From JAEULH01 sp963789785 (lineage in GTDB: Bacteria; Pseudomonadota; Alphaproteobacteria; Rhodospirillales; Defluviicoccaceae), in contig CAWBNC010000031.1 of NCBI GenBank assembly GCA_963789785.1, positions 62,001-126,000 on the forward strand: 64,000 nucleotides of DNA. Direction: 5' to 3'. The position numbers were made by a program, and so were the translations under genes. Under the pieces are notes generated by a model that ran no database searches, was not told the DNA's origin, and saw only the letters and a program-made list of their open reading frames with translations. This document shows positions 8,031-19,311 of this stretch, piece by piece. Numbering within the stretch: position 1 is the first letter of the stretch; every line of letters starts with the position of its first letter.

Positions 8031-10265
8031 CTACGGCTTGAATCCGCCGCCGATGGCGCCGAGGGTCTTGAGGCCGACGCGAACGATGAAGGCGTTCGAC
8101 GGTTTCAGATCCTGCTCGCTGTAATCCTTGCGACGGAATTCCGCGGAAGCTTCAAGACATTCGTCTTCGTAGAGCAGGCGAAGGCCTGCCCGTCGCCAGA
8201 CGCCGCCGCCGGACAGATCGCGGACCCCGTAGATCTGGCTTGCCCAGTAGCGAGTCCACTGCGTACGCAGGGCCAGGCCGACCTCCTCCCGGCCGGTGCT
8301 GAACTCATCGCCCTTGGCGAAGAACACATACCGGGTATCGAGGCTGAGGGCGCCGACGCCGATGTGGCTGCCGATCTCGTTGCGACGCGGCGAAAAATTA
8401 TCCTTGTCGACCCGCGTGCGGTAGAGCAGGTCGAACCACGGCGTCGGCGAGAGATCCACCGCGGCGACATAGTCCGAGAAGTTCTCGGTCAGGCCCGAGT
8501 TCTCCGGGAAGACGTCGCTCTGCTTGAACCGGTAGACCTGACCCAGGATGAAAGAGGCGCTGGCGCCGTTGTTGGCGAACAGATCCCACTCGATGCCGTA
8601 ATTGATGCGCGCTCCCGGCTCGACGACGTCGAGGCCGGCGAACCGGTCGAATCCAAAAAGGTTGGTCTCGTCGAACTCGAACGACTGGCTGTCCTCGTCG
8701 GGGATCCTGTTCGGATTGCCGGTGTTGGGGGCGGCAATGAACTCGACCCGGGGCTGGAGGAGCTGCTGGACATTGGTTCCGGCCTTGACCAGCGGCAGAC
8801 GCCAGTCGACCCCGACCTGCGGGAAGGCGCGCCCGCTGAAGCCGTTGAAGCTGCTGCTGTCGCCCGGCGGAACGAAATCGTTTACCTGGTAGCCGTCCGC
8901 CCAGAAGGCCGTCGAGAACGTGTACTGGTCGCCGATCGCGCCGCGAACCGGCACATCCCACTGGACCCGCTGGGACAGACGCCGGGTGTCCTGGCCGTCG
9001 TCGCGGATCAGCGACAACGCATCGGTGTGCATCAGCAGACGGCTGTCAAACGGCCCGTCGACGTCCCCGTAGAAGGAGAGCTGGGGGAGGACGTACGGCA
9101 CCGTCGACTGGTTGATGTCGCTCGACAGCTCGTCGAAGGCGTAGGTGTTGGCGACGAAGTAGTTCTTCTTGTTGAACGCTTCGGCGTACAGTCGCGAGGT
9201 CAGCGTCCGGTCGTCGCTGAAGTCGTAACGGCGCAGGTAGGTGCGATCCGACGTGCGGTAGAGGTCCACGCCGGCGCGCCACATCTCGTCGATATCGTAG
9301 CGGCCCCTGGCGAAGATGTGGCCGCGAACGCCCTGATCGGAATCGCTGGTGAGGCTTCCGGTGCCTACGATCAACCCGTGTTCGAGATCGCGGCGGTACT
9401 CGCCTTCTAGCAGCGGCGGCTCCTGAAGGCGCCACCAGGGAATCAACGTGGCGTCCTCGCTTGGCGAGATATTCCAGAAATAGGGTGTCTGGACGAACGG
9501 GCCGAAGGCAGAGGAGCTGCCGAATGCCGGCGTGAGAAAACCGGACTTGCGCTTAACCGTCGGATCGGGCAGCGACAGGTAGGGAGTGTAGATGGTCGGG
9601 AAGCCGCCGATCTCGAGCCAGGCGTCGTTGAGCGTAACCGTCCGCTCGTCGCGGTCGTGAACGACCTTGGCCGCGGTGATCTGCCACAGCGGCGGCCGCG
9701 CCGGATTCTCGTTGCAGACGTCGCACGGCGTGTAGCGGCCGTCCCGGCCGACGGTCCGGTTGCCGTTCTCAAGTCGGGCCCGGCGGGCGTTCAGTCTGGC
9801 GCCGTCGCTGAGGATCGCGCGGAAATTGTTCACCAGTCCCGTCTTGAGATCGCCGGTCAGCTCGACCCGGTCGCCGAAGAGCGTCTCGCCGGTGGGCTCG
9901 GCGATGACGACCTCGCCGATGGCGGTCATCAGGTCGTTGGGCTGATCGTAGATGATGGTCTCGGCGAAAAGCTGTGTGTCCTGGCGCACGGCCTCGACGT
10001 TGCCGGTGGCGCGCACGAGACCGCGTTCGCTGTCGTAGGTCACCTGATCGGCCGTGAAATCGATGGGCGGCGGCTGTTCCACGGTCGGTGCCGGCGCCGC
10101 TGCAGGTTTCGGCGGCCGCACGGCCCCGGTCGGCTGTGCGCTCTGTGCCGGCGTGGCGGGTTTGGCTGCCTGGGCGAAGCCTGGATCGGGAACAGCTATA
10201 GAAGCCATCGCGGCGGCCGCGAGGGTGGCGCCCAGCGTTCGTGTCGCTCTTCCCCGGGGGTGCAT
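8031..10265 (-). CDS. lptD: LPS-assembly protein LptD (OstA/Imp)
   Basis: This 744-residue outer-membrane beta-barrel inserts lipopolysaccharide into the outer leaflet together with LptE. It begins with a signal peptide, followed by an Ala/Pro-rich spacer. A periplasmic OstA-like jellyroll starts near residue 68 (IDFTADQVTYDSERGLVRAT). A CDVC cysteine pair near 179 and a further Cys in YEDECLEAS near the C-terminus could form the structural disulfides known in this family. The rest is barrel-like with alternating aromatic residues. It would normally lead an lptD-surA-pdxA-ksgA operon, and here the downstream genes are displaced by an insertion. The gene itself is intact. Confidence 0.95.
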   Translation of the reverse strand: MHPRGRATRTLGATLAAAAMASIAVPDPGFAQAAKPATPAQSAQPTGAVRPPKPAAAPAPTVEQPPPIDFTADQVTYDSERGLVRATGNVEAVRQDTQLFAETIIYDQPNDLMTAIGEVVIAEPTGETLFGDRVELTGDLKTGLVNNFRAILSDGARLNARRARLENGNRTVGRDGRYTPCDVCNENPARPPLWQITAAKVVHDRDERTVTLNDAWLEIGGFPTIYTPYLSLPDPTVKRKSGFLTPAFGSSSAFGPFVQTPYFWNISPSEDATLIPWWRLQEPPLLEGEYRRDLEHGLIVGTGSLTSDSDQGVRGHIFARGRYDIDEMWRAGVDLYRTSDRTYLRRYDFSDDRTLTSRLYAEAFNKKNYFVANTYAFDELSSDINQSTVPYVLPQLSFYGDVDGPFDSRLLMHTDALSLIRDDGQDTRRLSQRVQWDVPVRGAIGDQYTFSTAFWADGYQVNDFVPPGDSSSFNGFSGRAFPQVGVDWRLPLVKAGTNVQQLLQPRVEFIAAPNTGNPNRIPDEDSQSFEFDETNLFGFDRFAGLDVVEPGARINYGIEWDLFANNGASASFILGQVYRFKQSDVFPENSGLTENFSDYVAAVDLSPTPWFDLLYRTRVDKDNFSPRRNEIGSHIGVGALSLDTRYVFFAKGDEFSTGREEVGLALRTQWTRYWASQIYGVRDLSGGGVWRRAGLRLLYEDECLEASAEFRRKDYSEQDLKPSNAFIVRVGLKTLGAIGGGFKP

Positions 10266-10446
10266 GCGCGAGACCTCTCTCCCGCGCGGACCCTAGATCA
10301 ACCCGTCTTCGAATGGAATCCTTCGAAGGCAGAAAAAGTCGATCGCTTACATGTTGCTAGCGCGTTTCATCCGCGCTCGTCCAAACGCCGGATGCTCTTG
10401 TCGACGATAAGCCCGAAGCGACCGGAACTGACGGCAGCGGCGAGCG

Positions 10447-11337
10447 TCAGCGGTGAACCTCGACCTGGTCGGGACGGCGGCGGTCTTCATCGCGGGCCCG
10501 CGCCGCCGCGGCCGCCTCCGCCTTGCGCTCGTGGAGATGGGCCCAAACCTCGCGCTTCAGCGCGTAGAGCATGATGGTCAGCAGCAGCAGGAAGATCACC
10601 ACGCGCACGCCTATATTGTGCCGGATCTCGCGATGCGGATCGGCCGCCCAGGCGAGGAACGTGGTGACGTCGCTGGCCATCTGGGGAACGGTCGCCACGG
10701 TGCCGTCGTCGTAGTCGACCAGATCCTCGGTCAGCACGCCCTCCATCCCGGTCTGTCGGCCCGGGGCATAGCGATTGTAGACCATGCTGGGGGTGACCTG
10801 GGCGTCGGCCGGCGGGTTCTCGAAGCCGGTCAGGAACGCATAAAGGTAGTTGGTGCCGTCGCGGCGTGCCTTGGTGATGAGCGACAGGTCGGGCGGGTAC
10901 ATTCCCCTGTTGGCGTGCTGCGCCGCCTGCTTGTTGGCGAAGCGCGAGACGATCCGGTCCGCCGGCAAGGCCGGGCGTCGGAACATCTTGCCTTCTTCGT
11001 CCGGCCCGCCCTCGATCTTGAATTGGGCGGCAAGCGCCTTGATATCCTCCGGCCCGAAACCGACGCCGAGCGCGCTCAAATCCCGGTAGGCGACGTGGCG
11101 CAGCGAGTGGCAGCCCGAACAGGCGTCCATGTAGACGAGGAAACCGCGCCGCAACGCCGCCTCGTCGTATTTTCCCAGGATGCCGGAGAACGACCACAAC
11201 TGCTGCGGTATCGGCGGCCGCTCCCCTTCCTCGGCCGCCTTGACCGTGCTGCCCGGCAGCACCGTCGCGGCGGCGACGACGATGGCGAGGATGGCGGCGA
11301 GAATGCCAGCGATCCGCGGGATTCTTGACCGGGTCAT
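10447..11337 (-). CDS. petC: Cytochrome c1 of the bc1 complex
   Basis: This 296-residue c-type cytochrome carries electrons from the Rieske protein to soluble cytochrome c. It has an N-terminal signal segment (about 7-26), a CSGCH haem site at 73-77, a downstream region with the likely Met ligand (PQMASDVTTFL), and a C-terminal membrane anchor (VVIFLLLLTIMLYAL) with a charged tail. The ATG overlaps the petB stop as ATGA, so translation is coupled. It is the last gene of petABC. Confidence 0.95.
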   Translation of the reverse strand: MTRSRIPRIAGILAAILAIVVAAATVLPGSTVKAAEEGERPPIPQQLWSFSGILGKYDEAALRRGFLVYMDACSGCHSLRHVAYRDLSALGVGFGPEDIKALAAQFKIEGGPDEEGKMFRRPALPADRIVSRFANKQAAQHANRGMYPPDLSLITKARRDGTNYLYAFLTGFENPPADAQVTPSMVYNRYAPGRQTGMEGVLTEDLVDYDDGTVATVPQMASDVTTFLAWAADPHREIRHNIGVRVVIFLLLLTIMLYALKREVWAHLHERKAEAAAAARARDEDRRRPDQVEVHR

Positions 11338-12629
11338 GGCCGCACCTTTTCACCCGCGGCGGCCGCAGCAAGTTCGAGGCGACCGGCGGCGGATGTCGTA
11401 CCCGGCTTCAGGATCGGCGCGCTAATGCTGTAGGGCAGCGGCCGTGGCCGCTCGAACAAGCCCAGCAGTGGCAGCAGCACGATGAAATGGAAGAAGTAGT
11501 AAGCCGCGGCGATCCGGCTGATGGTCAGGAAGATGCCCTCGGGAAGCTGCTTGCCGCACCAGCCGAGAACCAGGCAATCGACGACCAGTATCCAGAAGAA
11601 CACCCGGTAGAGCGGCCGGAATCTGGCGCTGCGGACCTTCGACGTGTCCAACCAGGGAACCAGAAACCAGATCAGGGTCGCCCCGAACATCGCGATGACG
11701 CCGGCAAGCTTGGCCGGAATCGGCCCGATGTCCGGGACGGCGCGGAGAATTGCATAGTAAGGCAGGAAGTACCATTCGGGCACGATGTGTTCAGGTGTGA
11801 CCAGCGGATCGGCCGGAATGAAATTGTCGGGCTCGCTCAACACGTCGGGGGCAAAAAACACGAGGATGGCGAAGAGCGTGGCGAAAGCGCCGAGCCCGAC
11901 CAGATCCTTGACGGTGTAGTAGGGATGGAACGGGATCGTGTCCTGCGGCCCCTTCATGTCGACGCCGAGGGGGTTGTTCGAGTGCGTCGTGTGCAGCGCG
12001 ATCAGGTGCATCGCAACGATGGCGAAGATGACGAAGGGCAGGAGATAGTGCAGCGCGTAGAAGCGGTTAAGCGTCGGATTGGCGACAGCGTAACCGCCCC
12101 ACAGCCAGGTGGTGATGCTTTCGCCGATGCCGGGAACGGCGGTGAACAGGTTGGTGATGACGGTGGCCGCCCAGAAGCTCATCTGCCCCCAGACCAGCAC
12201 GTATCCCATGAATGCGGTCGCCATCATCACGAAAAAGATCAGGCAGCCCGTCAGCCAGGTGATCTCGCGTGGGGTCTTGTATGAGCCGTAGTAAAAGCCG
12301 CGGAATATGTGGACATAGACGCAGGCGAAGAAGAGCGACGAACCCGTCTGGTGAACATAGCGCATGAGCCAGCCGTAATTTACATCCCGCATGATGCGCT
12401 CAACGCTGTCGAACGCGTCCGCGACGTTGGGCTGATACTGCATGGCCAGGAAAATGCCGCTGAAAATCATCACGACCAGGATGACGCCGGCGATCGAGCC
12501 GAAGTTCCACCAGTAGTTCAGGTTCCCCGGCATCGGATATTCGTAAAGCTGGTGCTGGGCGGCGGTGAAGATCGGGAAGCGCGCGTCGATCCAGCGGACG
12601 AAGCCGTTTTCCCAGCGGCGGGTTGCCAT
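11334..12629 (-). CDS. petB: Cytochrome b of the bc1 complex
   Basis: This 431-residue integral membrane protein holds both b haems and the quinone sites of complex III. Characteristic segments are FGSIAGVILVVMIFSGIFLA, the WGQMSFWAATVITN region, and the Qo-site motif PEWYFLPYYAILR. I chose the ATG at 12629 over the upstream in-frame ATG at 12665. It has a GAGGAG ribosome-binding site at proper distance and leaves a 10-bp gap after petA, whereas 12665 would overlap petA by 26 bp. The stop overlaps the petC start. Confidence 0.96.
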   Translation of the reverse strand: MATRRWENGFVRWIDARFPIFTAAQHQLYEYPMPGNLNYWWNFGSIAGVILVVMIFSGIFLAMQYQPNVADAFDSVERIMRDVNYGWLMRYVHQTGSSLFFACVYVHIFRGFYYGSYKTPREITWLTGCLIFFVMMATAFMGYVLVWGQMSFWAATVITNLFTAVPGIGESITTWLWGGYAVANPTLNRFYALHYLLPFVIFAIVAMHLIALHTTHSNNPLGVDMKGPQDTIPFHPYYTVKDLVGLGAFATLFAILVFFAPDVLSEPDNFIPADPLVTPEHIVPEWYFLPYYAILRAVPDIGPIPAKLAGVIAMFGATLIWFLVPWLDTSKVRSARFRPLYRVFFWILVVDCLVLGWCGKQLPEGIFLTISRIAAAYYFFHFIVLLPLLGLFERPRPLPYSISAPILKPGTTSAAGRLELAAAAAGEKVRP

Positions 12630-12639
12630 CGCCGTCTCC

Positions 12640-13290
12640 TCACCCGATGCGGATGTGCTCGTCATCGATGAACGTGTACTGGGGAACCGCGAGGTTGTTC
12701 GGCGCCGGCCCTTTGCGGATGCGCCCCGAGGTATCGAAGTGCGAGCCGTGGCAGGGGCAGAACCAGCCGTTGTACGCGCCGTGGGGATCGGTCGGGCGCT
12801 GGCCGCGGGGAATGCAGCCGAGGTGATTGCAGATCCCGACGACCACCAGCCATTCGGGCTTCAAGGTCCGCGCCGTATCCGGCTGAGGGTCCGGCAGCTT
12901 GCTCAGATCGACGCTGCGCGCCGCCGCGATCTCGGCCTCGGTGCGGTGGCGGATGAAGATCGGCTTGCCGCGCCAGACAACGGTGATGCTCTGTCCGGAC
13001 TCGATCGGCGTCAGATCGACTTCGGTACTCGCCAGCGCCTGAACGTCGGCGGCCGGGTTGAGGCTGTCGATGAACGGCCAGACAAAGAAATTCAGGCCGG
13101 CGAACGCCGTCGCGACGGAAGTGACGAACAGGAACTGGCGGCGGCCCCAGCCGGCCTCGGCAGGCCCCAGATCGGCCATGTAGCGGGTGTCGAGAATCGC
13201 CTGAACGCGGGCGCGCTCCAACTCTTCCCGAGCTGTCAGCGGCCGGCCTTGAGGGGTCGGCTCCGGCGCGTGCCTGTCTGCCGTGTCCAT
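12640..13290 (-). CDS. petA: Rieske iron-sulfur subunit of the bc1 complex
   Basis: This 216-residue protein transfers electrons from quinol to cytochrome c1. The [2Fe-2S] ligands are in CNHLGC (154-159) and CPCHGSH (178-184). A twin-arginine-like GRRQFLFV near residue 49 precedes a single membrane helix (about 55-75), consistent with Tat insertion of a folded Rieske protein. A soluble N-terminal stretch of about 48 residues before the helix is longer than usual for bacterial Rieske proteins. It is the first gene of petABC. Its upstream region is shared with the divergent cytochrome c-550 gene and carries a large inverted repeat. Confidence 0.95.
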   Translation of the reverse strand: MDTADRHAPEPTPQGRPLTAREELERARVQAILDTRYMADLGPAEAGWGRRQFLFVTSVATAFAGLNFFVWPFIDSLNPAADVQALASTEVDLTPIESGQSITVVWRGKPIFIRHRTEAEIAAARSVDLSKLPDPQPDTARTLKPEWLVVVGICNHLGCIPRGQRPTDPHGAYNGWFCPCHGSHFDTSGRIRKGPAPNNLAVPQYTFIDDEHIRIG

Positions 13291-13613
13291 ATTCGGCCTC
13301 CCTGGTGATTTCTTGCTTTATGCGCCGCGGCTGCGATGCCGGTGCGCTTATGCCGTCTTGCTTCGACAGACTTGGCCAGAAAGCTAGCAGCGACCCGCTC
13401 GGGCCCGCAATTGACACAAAGTCGCACGAACAAACATAGAACAGCGGCTCATCGTCGCCGCTGGTTCGTTGTTCCTCATCCGTTCATTCGACCTTGTGTC
13501 AATTGTCCGGCGTTCTTCGACGTTGTTAGCCTTGCCGCTAGGACGACAACAAGAAGCACGGTCGCCGCTCGATTCAGACGACAAGCGGATGGCCGGCACA
13601 GGGAGGCAAGCGA
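13291..13613. promoter_or_regulatory. Divergent intergenic region with a 24-bp inverted repeat
   Basis: This gene-free region separates petA (leftward) from the cytochrome c-550 gene (rightward). Two 24-bp arms at 13408-13431 and 13482-13505 are inverted copies matching at 21 of 24 positions. Each arm contains TTGACACAA reading inward, so both could be -35 elements of face-to-face promoters or an operator pair. The -10 hexamers at standard spacing are weak. A small hairpin (CAGCGGC 13442-13448, GCCGCTG 13457-13463) sits close to the centre between the arms. Whether the arms bind RNA polymerase or a regulator cannot be decided from sequence alone. Confidence 0.55.
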
Positions 13614-14051
13614 ATGGACAAGCCAGTTTCGGGCCGTGTCGCCGTGCTCGCGGCGGTGGCGGTGGCGGCGGGCATCGCCGGGGCGGCTACGTTCGCCTTC
13701 GCTCACGGCGACGTCCAGCCGCAGCCGGTCGATACCACCGGGCTGAAGCCGCTCGGCGACGAGTGGCTGGAGGAGAACCCCTACCGGGGCAACGAACTGG
13801 CCATCAAGATCGGCGAGCACGGCTACACCCAGAACTGCGCCCGGTGCCATGGCATTGCCGCGGTCTCCGGGGGACTGGCGCCGGACCTGCGGCTGCTCGA
13901 TCCCGGCGCCGAGGGCGATGAATGGTTCATCCAGCGGACCCGCGACGGGTATTCGCAGAACGGCGTCAGCAAGATGCCGGCCTACAATGGCATCCTCAGC
14001 CAGGAGGCGATGTGGGCTATCCGCTCCTGGCTCGAAACAAAGCAGCAATAA
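13614..14051 (+). CDS. Cytochrome c-550, PedF-like
   Basis: This 145-residue periplasmic cytochrome c has a signal peptide (about 8-30), the haem motif CARCH at 75-79 and a likely Met ligand at 121 (KMPAY). The pattern around HGDVQPQPVDTTGL, EWLEENPYRGN and LSQEAMWAIRSWL resembles PedF, the cytochrome c550 encoded with PQQ alcohol dehydrogenases. It lies 82 bp upstream of such a dehydrogenase gene, so it is probably its direct electron acceptor, passing electrons on to a terminal oxidase. It is divergent from petABC. Confidence 0.85.
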   Translation: MDKPVSGRVAVLAAVAVAAGIAGAATFAFAHGDVQPQPVDTTGLKPLGDEWLEENPYRGNELAIKIGEHGYTQNCARCHGIAAVSGGLAPDLRLLDPGAEGDEWFIQRTRDGYSQNGVSKMPAYNGILSQEAMWAIRSWLETKQQ

Positions 14052-14133
14052 GCGGCTGAAAGCGGCTTTCGTCGGACGGCGGCAGGATGGTCCTGCGTTG
14101 CCGGCGGCTCATGGGAGGAAGGAAGACGAGGAG

Positions 14134-15896
14134 ATGAAGAGAACATACTTGGCGTTACGCTCGTCGGCTCTGGGTCTCGTCGCCGCCGCCGTGCTGGGCG
14201 GACCGCTCGCCGCCGGGGTCACCGACAAGGACCTGCGCGAGGCCGGGCAGAAGACCGACTCGGTCATCACCTACGGCATCGACCTGCGCAATCAGCGATT
14301 CAGCCCGCTCGACAAGATCAACCGCGACAACATCAAGGACATGGTGCCGGTCTGGTCGTTCTCATTCGGCGGCGAGAAACAGCGCGGCCAGGAATCCCAG
14401 GCCATCGTCTATGACGGGATGATCTACGTCACCGGCTCGTACTCGCGCGTCTTACGCCATCGATGCGGCCACCGGCGACGAGATCTGGGAGTACGACGCG
14501 CGCCTTCCCGAAGGGATCATGCCGTGCTGCGACGTCATCAACCGCGGGGTCGCGATCTACGGCGACAAGGTCTACTTCGGCACCCTCGACGCCAAGGTCG
14601 TGGCGCTGGACCGCAAGACCGGCAAGGTCGTCTGGAGCAAGAAGGTCGACGATTACAAGGAGGGCTACACGATCACCGCGGCCCCGATCATCGTCGACGG
14701 CAAGGTCATCATCGGCAACGCCGGCGGCGAGTTCGGCGTGGTCGGCCAGGTGCGGGCGCTGGACGCCGAGACCGGCAACATCGTCTGGGAACGGCCGACG
14801 GTCGAAGGCCATGTCGGCACCCTCAACGGCAAGCCGTCGACCATGACCGGCAAGCTCAACGCGAGCTGGGAGGGCGATCAGTGGAAGACCGGCGGCGGGG
14901 CGCCGTGGAACGCCATCACCTACGATCCGGATGCAAAGCTGATCTATGCCGGCTCGGGCAACGCCTCGCCGTGGAACTCGTGGATGCGCCCCGGCGACAA
15001 CCTTTACACCGCGTCGAAGCTGGCGCTGAACCCGGACACCGGCGACATCGTCTGGGCCTATCAGAGCACGCCCCACGACGGCTGGGATTACGACGCTATC
15101 AGCGAGTTCATCCCGTTCGACATGCAGATGGACGGCAAGACCATCAAGGCCGGGGCATCGGCGGAGAAGAACGGCTTCTTCTACGTTCTCGACCGGACCA
15201 ACGGCAAGGTCGTCAAGGCGTTCCCCTTCGTCCACAACATCACCTGGGCGAACGGGCATCGACGAGAAGACCGGCAAGCCGATTATGGTGCCCGAGAACC
15301 GGCCGCCGGCGCCGACGGAACTGACCGGCGATCTCAAGGGCAGCCCGGTCTTCACCGTTCCGTCGTTCCTGGGCGGCAAGAACTGGAACCCGATGGCCTA
15401 CAGCCCCGACACCGGCTGGTTCTACGTCCCGGCCAACGAGTGGGGCATGAACATCTGGAACGAGCCGGTGAACTACAAGAAGGGCGCGGCCTTCCTCGGC
15501 GCCGGCTTCACCATCATGCCGGTCTTCGATGACCACATCGGCGCCCTGAAGGCGATCGATCCGAAGACGGGCGAGGTCAAGTGGGAGGTCAAGAATCGTT
15601 CGCCGCTGTGGGGCGGCGTGCTTGCGACCAAGAGCGGGCTGGTCTTCACCGGCACTCCGGAGGGCTATCTCGTCGCCTACGACGCGAAGACCGGCGAAGA
15701 GGTTTGGAAGTTCCAGACCGGCTCCGGCGTCGTCTCCTCGCCGGTGACCTGGGAGAAGGACGGTGAGCAGTACATCGGCGTCACCTCGGGCTGGGGCGGC
15801 GCCGTGCCGCTGTGGGGGGGAGAGGTCGCCAAGTACGTCAAGGAGCTCAACCAGGGCGGCAGCTTCTGGGTCTTCAAGCTGCACAAGAGCACCTAG
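14134..15896 (+). CDS. PQQ-dependent alcohol dehydrogenase, lanthanide (PedH/ExaF/XoxF) type, two frameshifts
   Basis: This periplasmic quinoprotein oxidises alcohols and reduces cytochrome c. Two single-base insertions break it: an extra T near 14452 and an extra G in the GGG at 15254-15256. Removing both gives one 586-residue protein with a signal peptide, propeller blades, and the adjacent cysteines CCDVINRG (131-132) seen in quinoprotein dehydrogenases. The active site aligns with methanol dehydrogenase by spacing: Glu199 (GGEFGV), Asn276 (GSGNAS) and catalytic Asp318 in GWDYDA, with another Asp at 320. That extra Asp two residues downstream marks the lanthanide-dependent forms; calcium enzymes have Ala, Ser or Thr there. 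Substrate range is unproven. A PedF-like cytochrome precedes it and another cytochrome c follows. Confidence 0.88.
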
Positions 15897-16027
15897 GCGG
15901 CTGGTCGACGAGGGAGTCGACCAGGGGCGGACGTCCTCCCCGTCCGCCCGCCGCCCGCATTAGGTATCGCGCGCAACAGCCGGCCGCTTGCCCAAACCCT
16001 CCGGCGCGGCCGAATGGCGAGGATGAC

Positions 16028-16513
16028 ATGACCCCAAAACCGACATCGCCGATAACCCCGGTTCAAAGGTTCTTCCACTCCGCGGGCCGCGCCCGATTCG
16101 CGCGGTCCGCTGCCGGGCCGCGACGCTCCGCCGCCGCTCTCCGGGCGGCCGTGTTCCTGCTTGGCGCCGTCGTCGTGGCGGCCCCGTGGCGCGGCGCCGT
16201 CGCCCAGGAGCTCGACAAGGGCGAGCGGGTATTCAAGAAGTGCCAGGCCTGTCACTCGCTCGACCCTGCCCAGCAGACCGACAAGGGGCCGACCTTGCAC
16301 GGCGTATTCGGCCGCAAGGCCGGCACCGCGCCGGGCTTCGCCTACTCCGAGGCGATGAAGGCGGCGAACGTCGTCTGGACCGAGGAAACGCTGGAGGCGT
16401 TCCTCGCCGACTCCCAGGCCGTCGTTCCCGGCAACACCATGAACTTCTCCGGCCTGCGCAAGCCGGAAGATCGCACCGCCGTCATCGCCTACCTGCGCGA
16501 GGCGACGAAGTAG
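16028..16513 (+). CDS. Class I cytochrome c
   Basis: This 161-residue protein starts at ATG 16028. A basic, unusually long N-terminal part precedes a hydrophobic signal segment (about 38-60, ending AVAQ). The mature part begins ELDKGERVFKKCQACH, with haem attachment at 72-76, and continues with a cytochrome c2/c550-type fold (GPTLHGVFGRKAG, AYSEAMK). The axial Met is probably Met138 (PGNTMNF). Its place after the PQQ dehydrogenase suggests it carries electrons from that enzyme or from the nearby bc1 complex to an oxidase. It converges on uvrB with a 31-bp gap. Confidence 0.85.
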   Translation: MTPKPTSPITPVQRFFHSAGRARFARSAAGPRRSAAALRAAVFLLGAVVVAAPWRGAVAQELDKGERVFKKCQACHSLDPAQQTDKGPTLHGVFGRKAGTAPGFAYSEAMKAANVVWTEETLEAFLADSQAVVPGNTMNFSGLRKPEDRTAVIAYLREATK

Positions 16514-16544
16514 GGGAAGCGTTCCGGCGGCGGTCCTGTCCCCG

Positions 16545-18704
<2,160 letters not shown>

Positions 18705-18809
18705 GGGTTCGGTATAGGCGGATCACTCGCCGGGAACCAGTGCCCGTTGATGTCTGCGCCCCCTGCTGAGAGCGCCGGGCGCGCGCAAGACTGCTGCGTG
18801 CAAGGGCGC

Positions 18810-18840
18810 AAAAAGCGTGGGGCGCCCTGTCGGGCGCCCC
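18810..18840 (-). terminator. Intrinsic terminator of the small lipoprotein gene
   Basis: A perfect 9-bp GC stem (18819-18827 with 18832-18840) has a 4-base loop. Reading on the minus strand it is followed after a few bases by five T residues (18814-18810). It lies about 46 bp past the stop of the minus-strand lipoprotein gene, so it most likely ends that transcript. Confidence 0.75.
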
Positions 18841-18885
18841 GTATCTCGCAGCCTAATCCAGCTCAAATGTGACGAAGATCACACG

Positions 18886-19026
18886 TTAGTCGGGAATCTT
18901 GTTCATTTTCATGCAGCTGGCGTACGCATCCGTTCCCGGCGAGTATCCCTTCTTCGTGCAGACCTCTTGCGCCGAGGTGCAGCCTGCAAGCACCGCCAAT
19001 GTCATCAAAACGAGTAACCAGCGCAT
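18886..19026 (-). CDS. Small lipoprotein (46 residues), unknown function
   Basis: This short gene starts at ATG 19026 behind a strong ribosome-binding site (GGGAGGA, 6 bases upstream of the ATG). It encodes 46 residues: a short basic start, a hydrophobic stretch, and the lipobox LAGC, with the lipidated Cys at 16. The mature part of only about 31 residues carries two further cysteines (23 and 38) and the sequence GYSPGTDAYASC, which has the look of a conserved small-lipoprotein motif. Its own intrinsic terminator follows. A good RBS, lipobox and terminator together make it a convincing gene. Its function is unknown. Confidence 0.8.
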   Translation of the reverse strand: MRWLLVLMTLAVLAGCTSAQEVCTKKGYSPGTDAYASCMKMNKIPD

Positions 19027-19311
19027 CCGCGTTTCCTCCCTTTTAAAGCTCATTGCGAGCCTATTGGCATCACGCAGATTACTCTGGATGCCAGTTACCG
19101 ATATACTTAATTTTCATGACAGCAGTTCAGGGCAAGTTAACTTATGTGCTGGATCTCCGCGTCCGGACGATATTGCTGCGGCTGTCGAGTCATGCCGGCG
19201 AAGCCGGCCGCTCCGACACGTCTTAAGTGGCCGCCACTTGCGGGGTTGCGGGTGCTTTCGTCGGACCCTAAGGTGCCGGCGCTGTCCACACTTTAACTCC
19301 GGCGGGTTCCC
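19027..19311. promoter_or_regulatory. AT-richer divergent upstream region
   Basis: This gap separates the leftward small lipoprotein gene from the rightward aminotransferase gene. It is distinctly AT-richer than its surroundings between about 19060 and 19145, which fits a promoter region, but no convincing -35/-10 pair was fixed. No RNA gene is apparent. Confidence 0.35.

Noticed and set aside
14440..15260. Programmed frameshifting in the PQQ dehydrogenase
   Set aside because: Two unrelated one-base insertions, no slippery site or stimulatory structure, and the same defect recurs in many other genes of the window.
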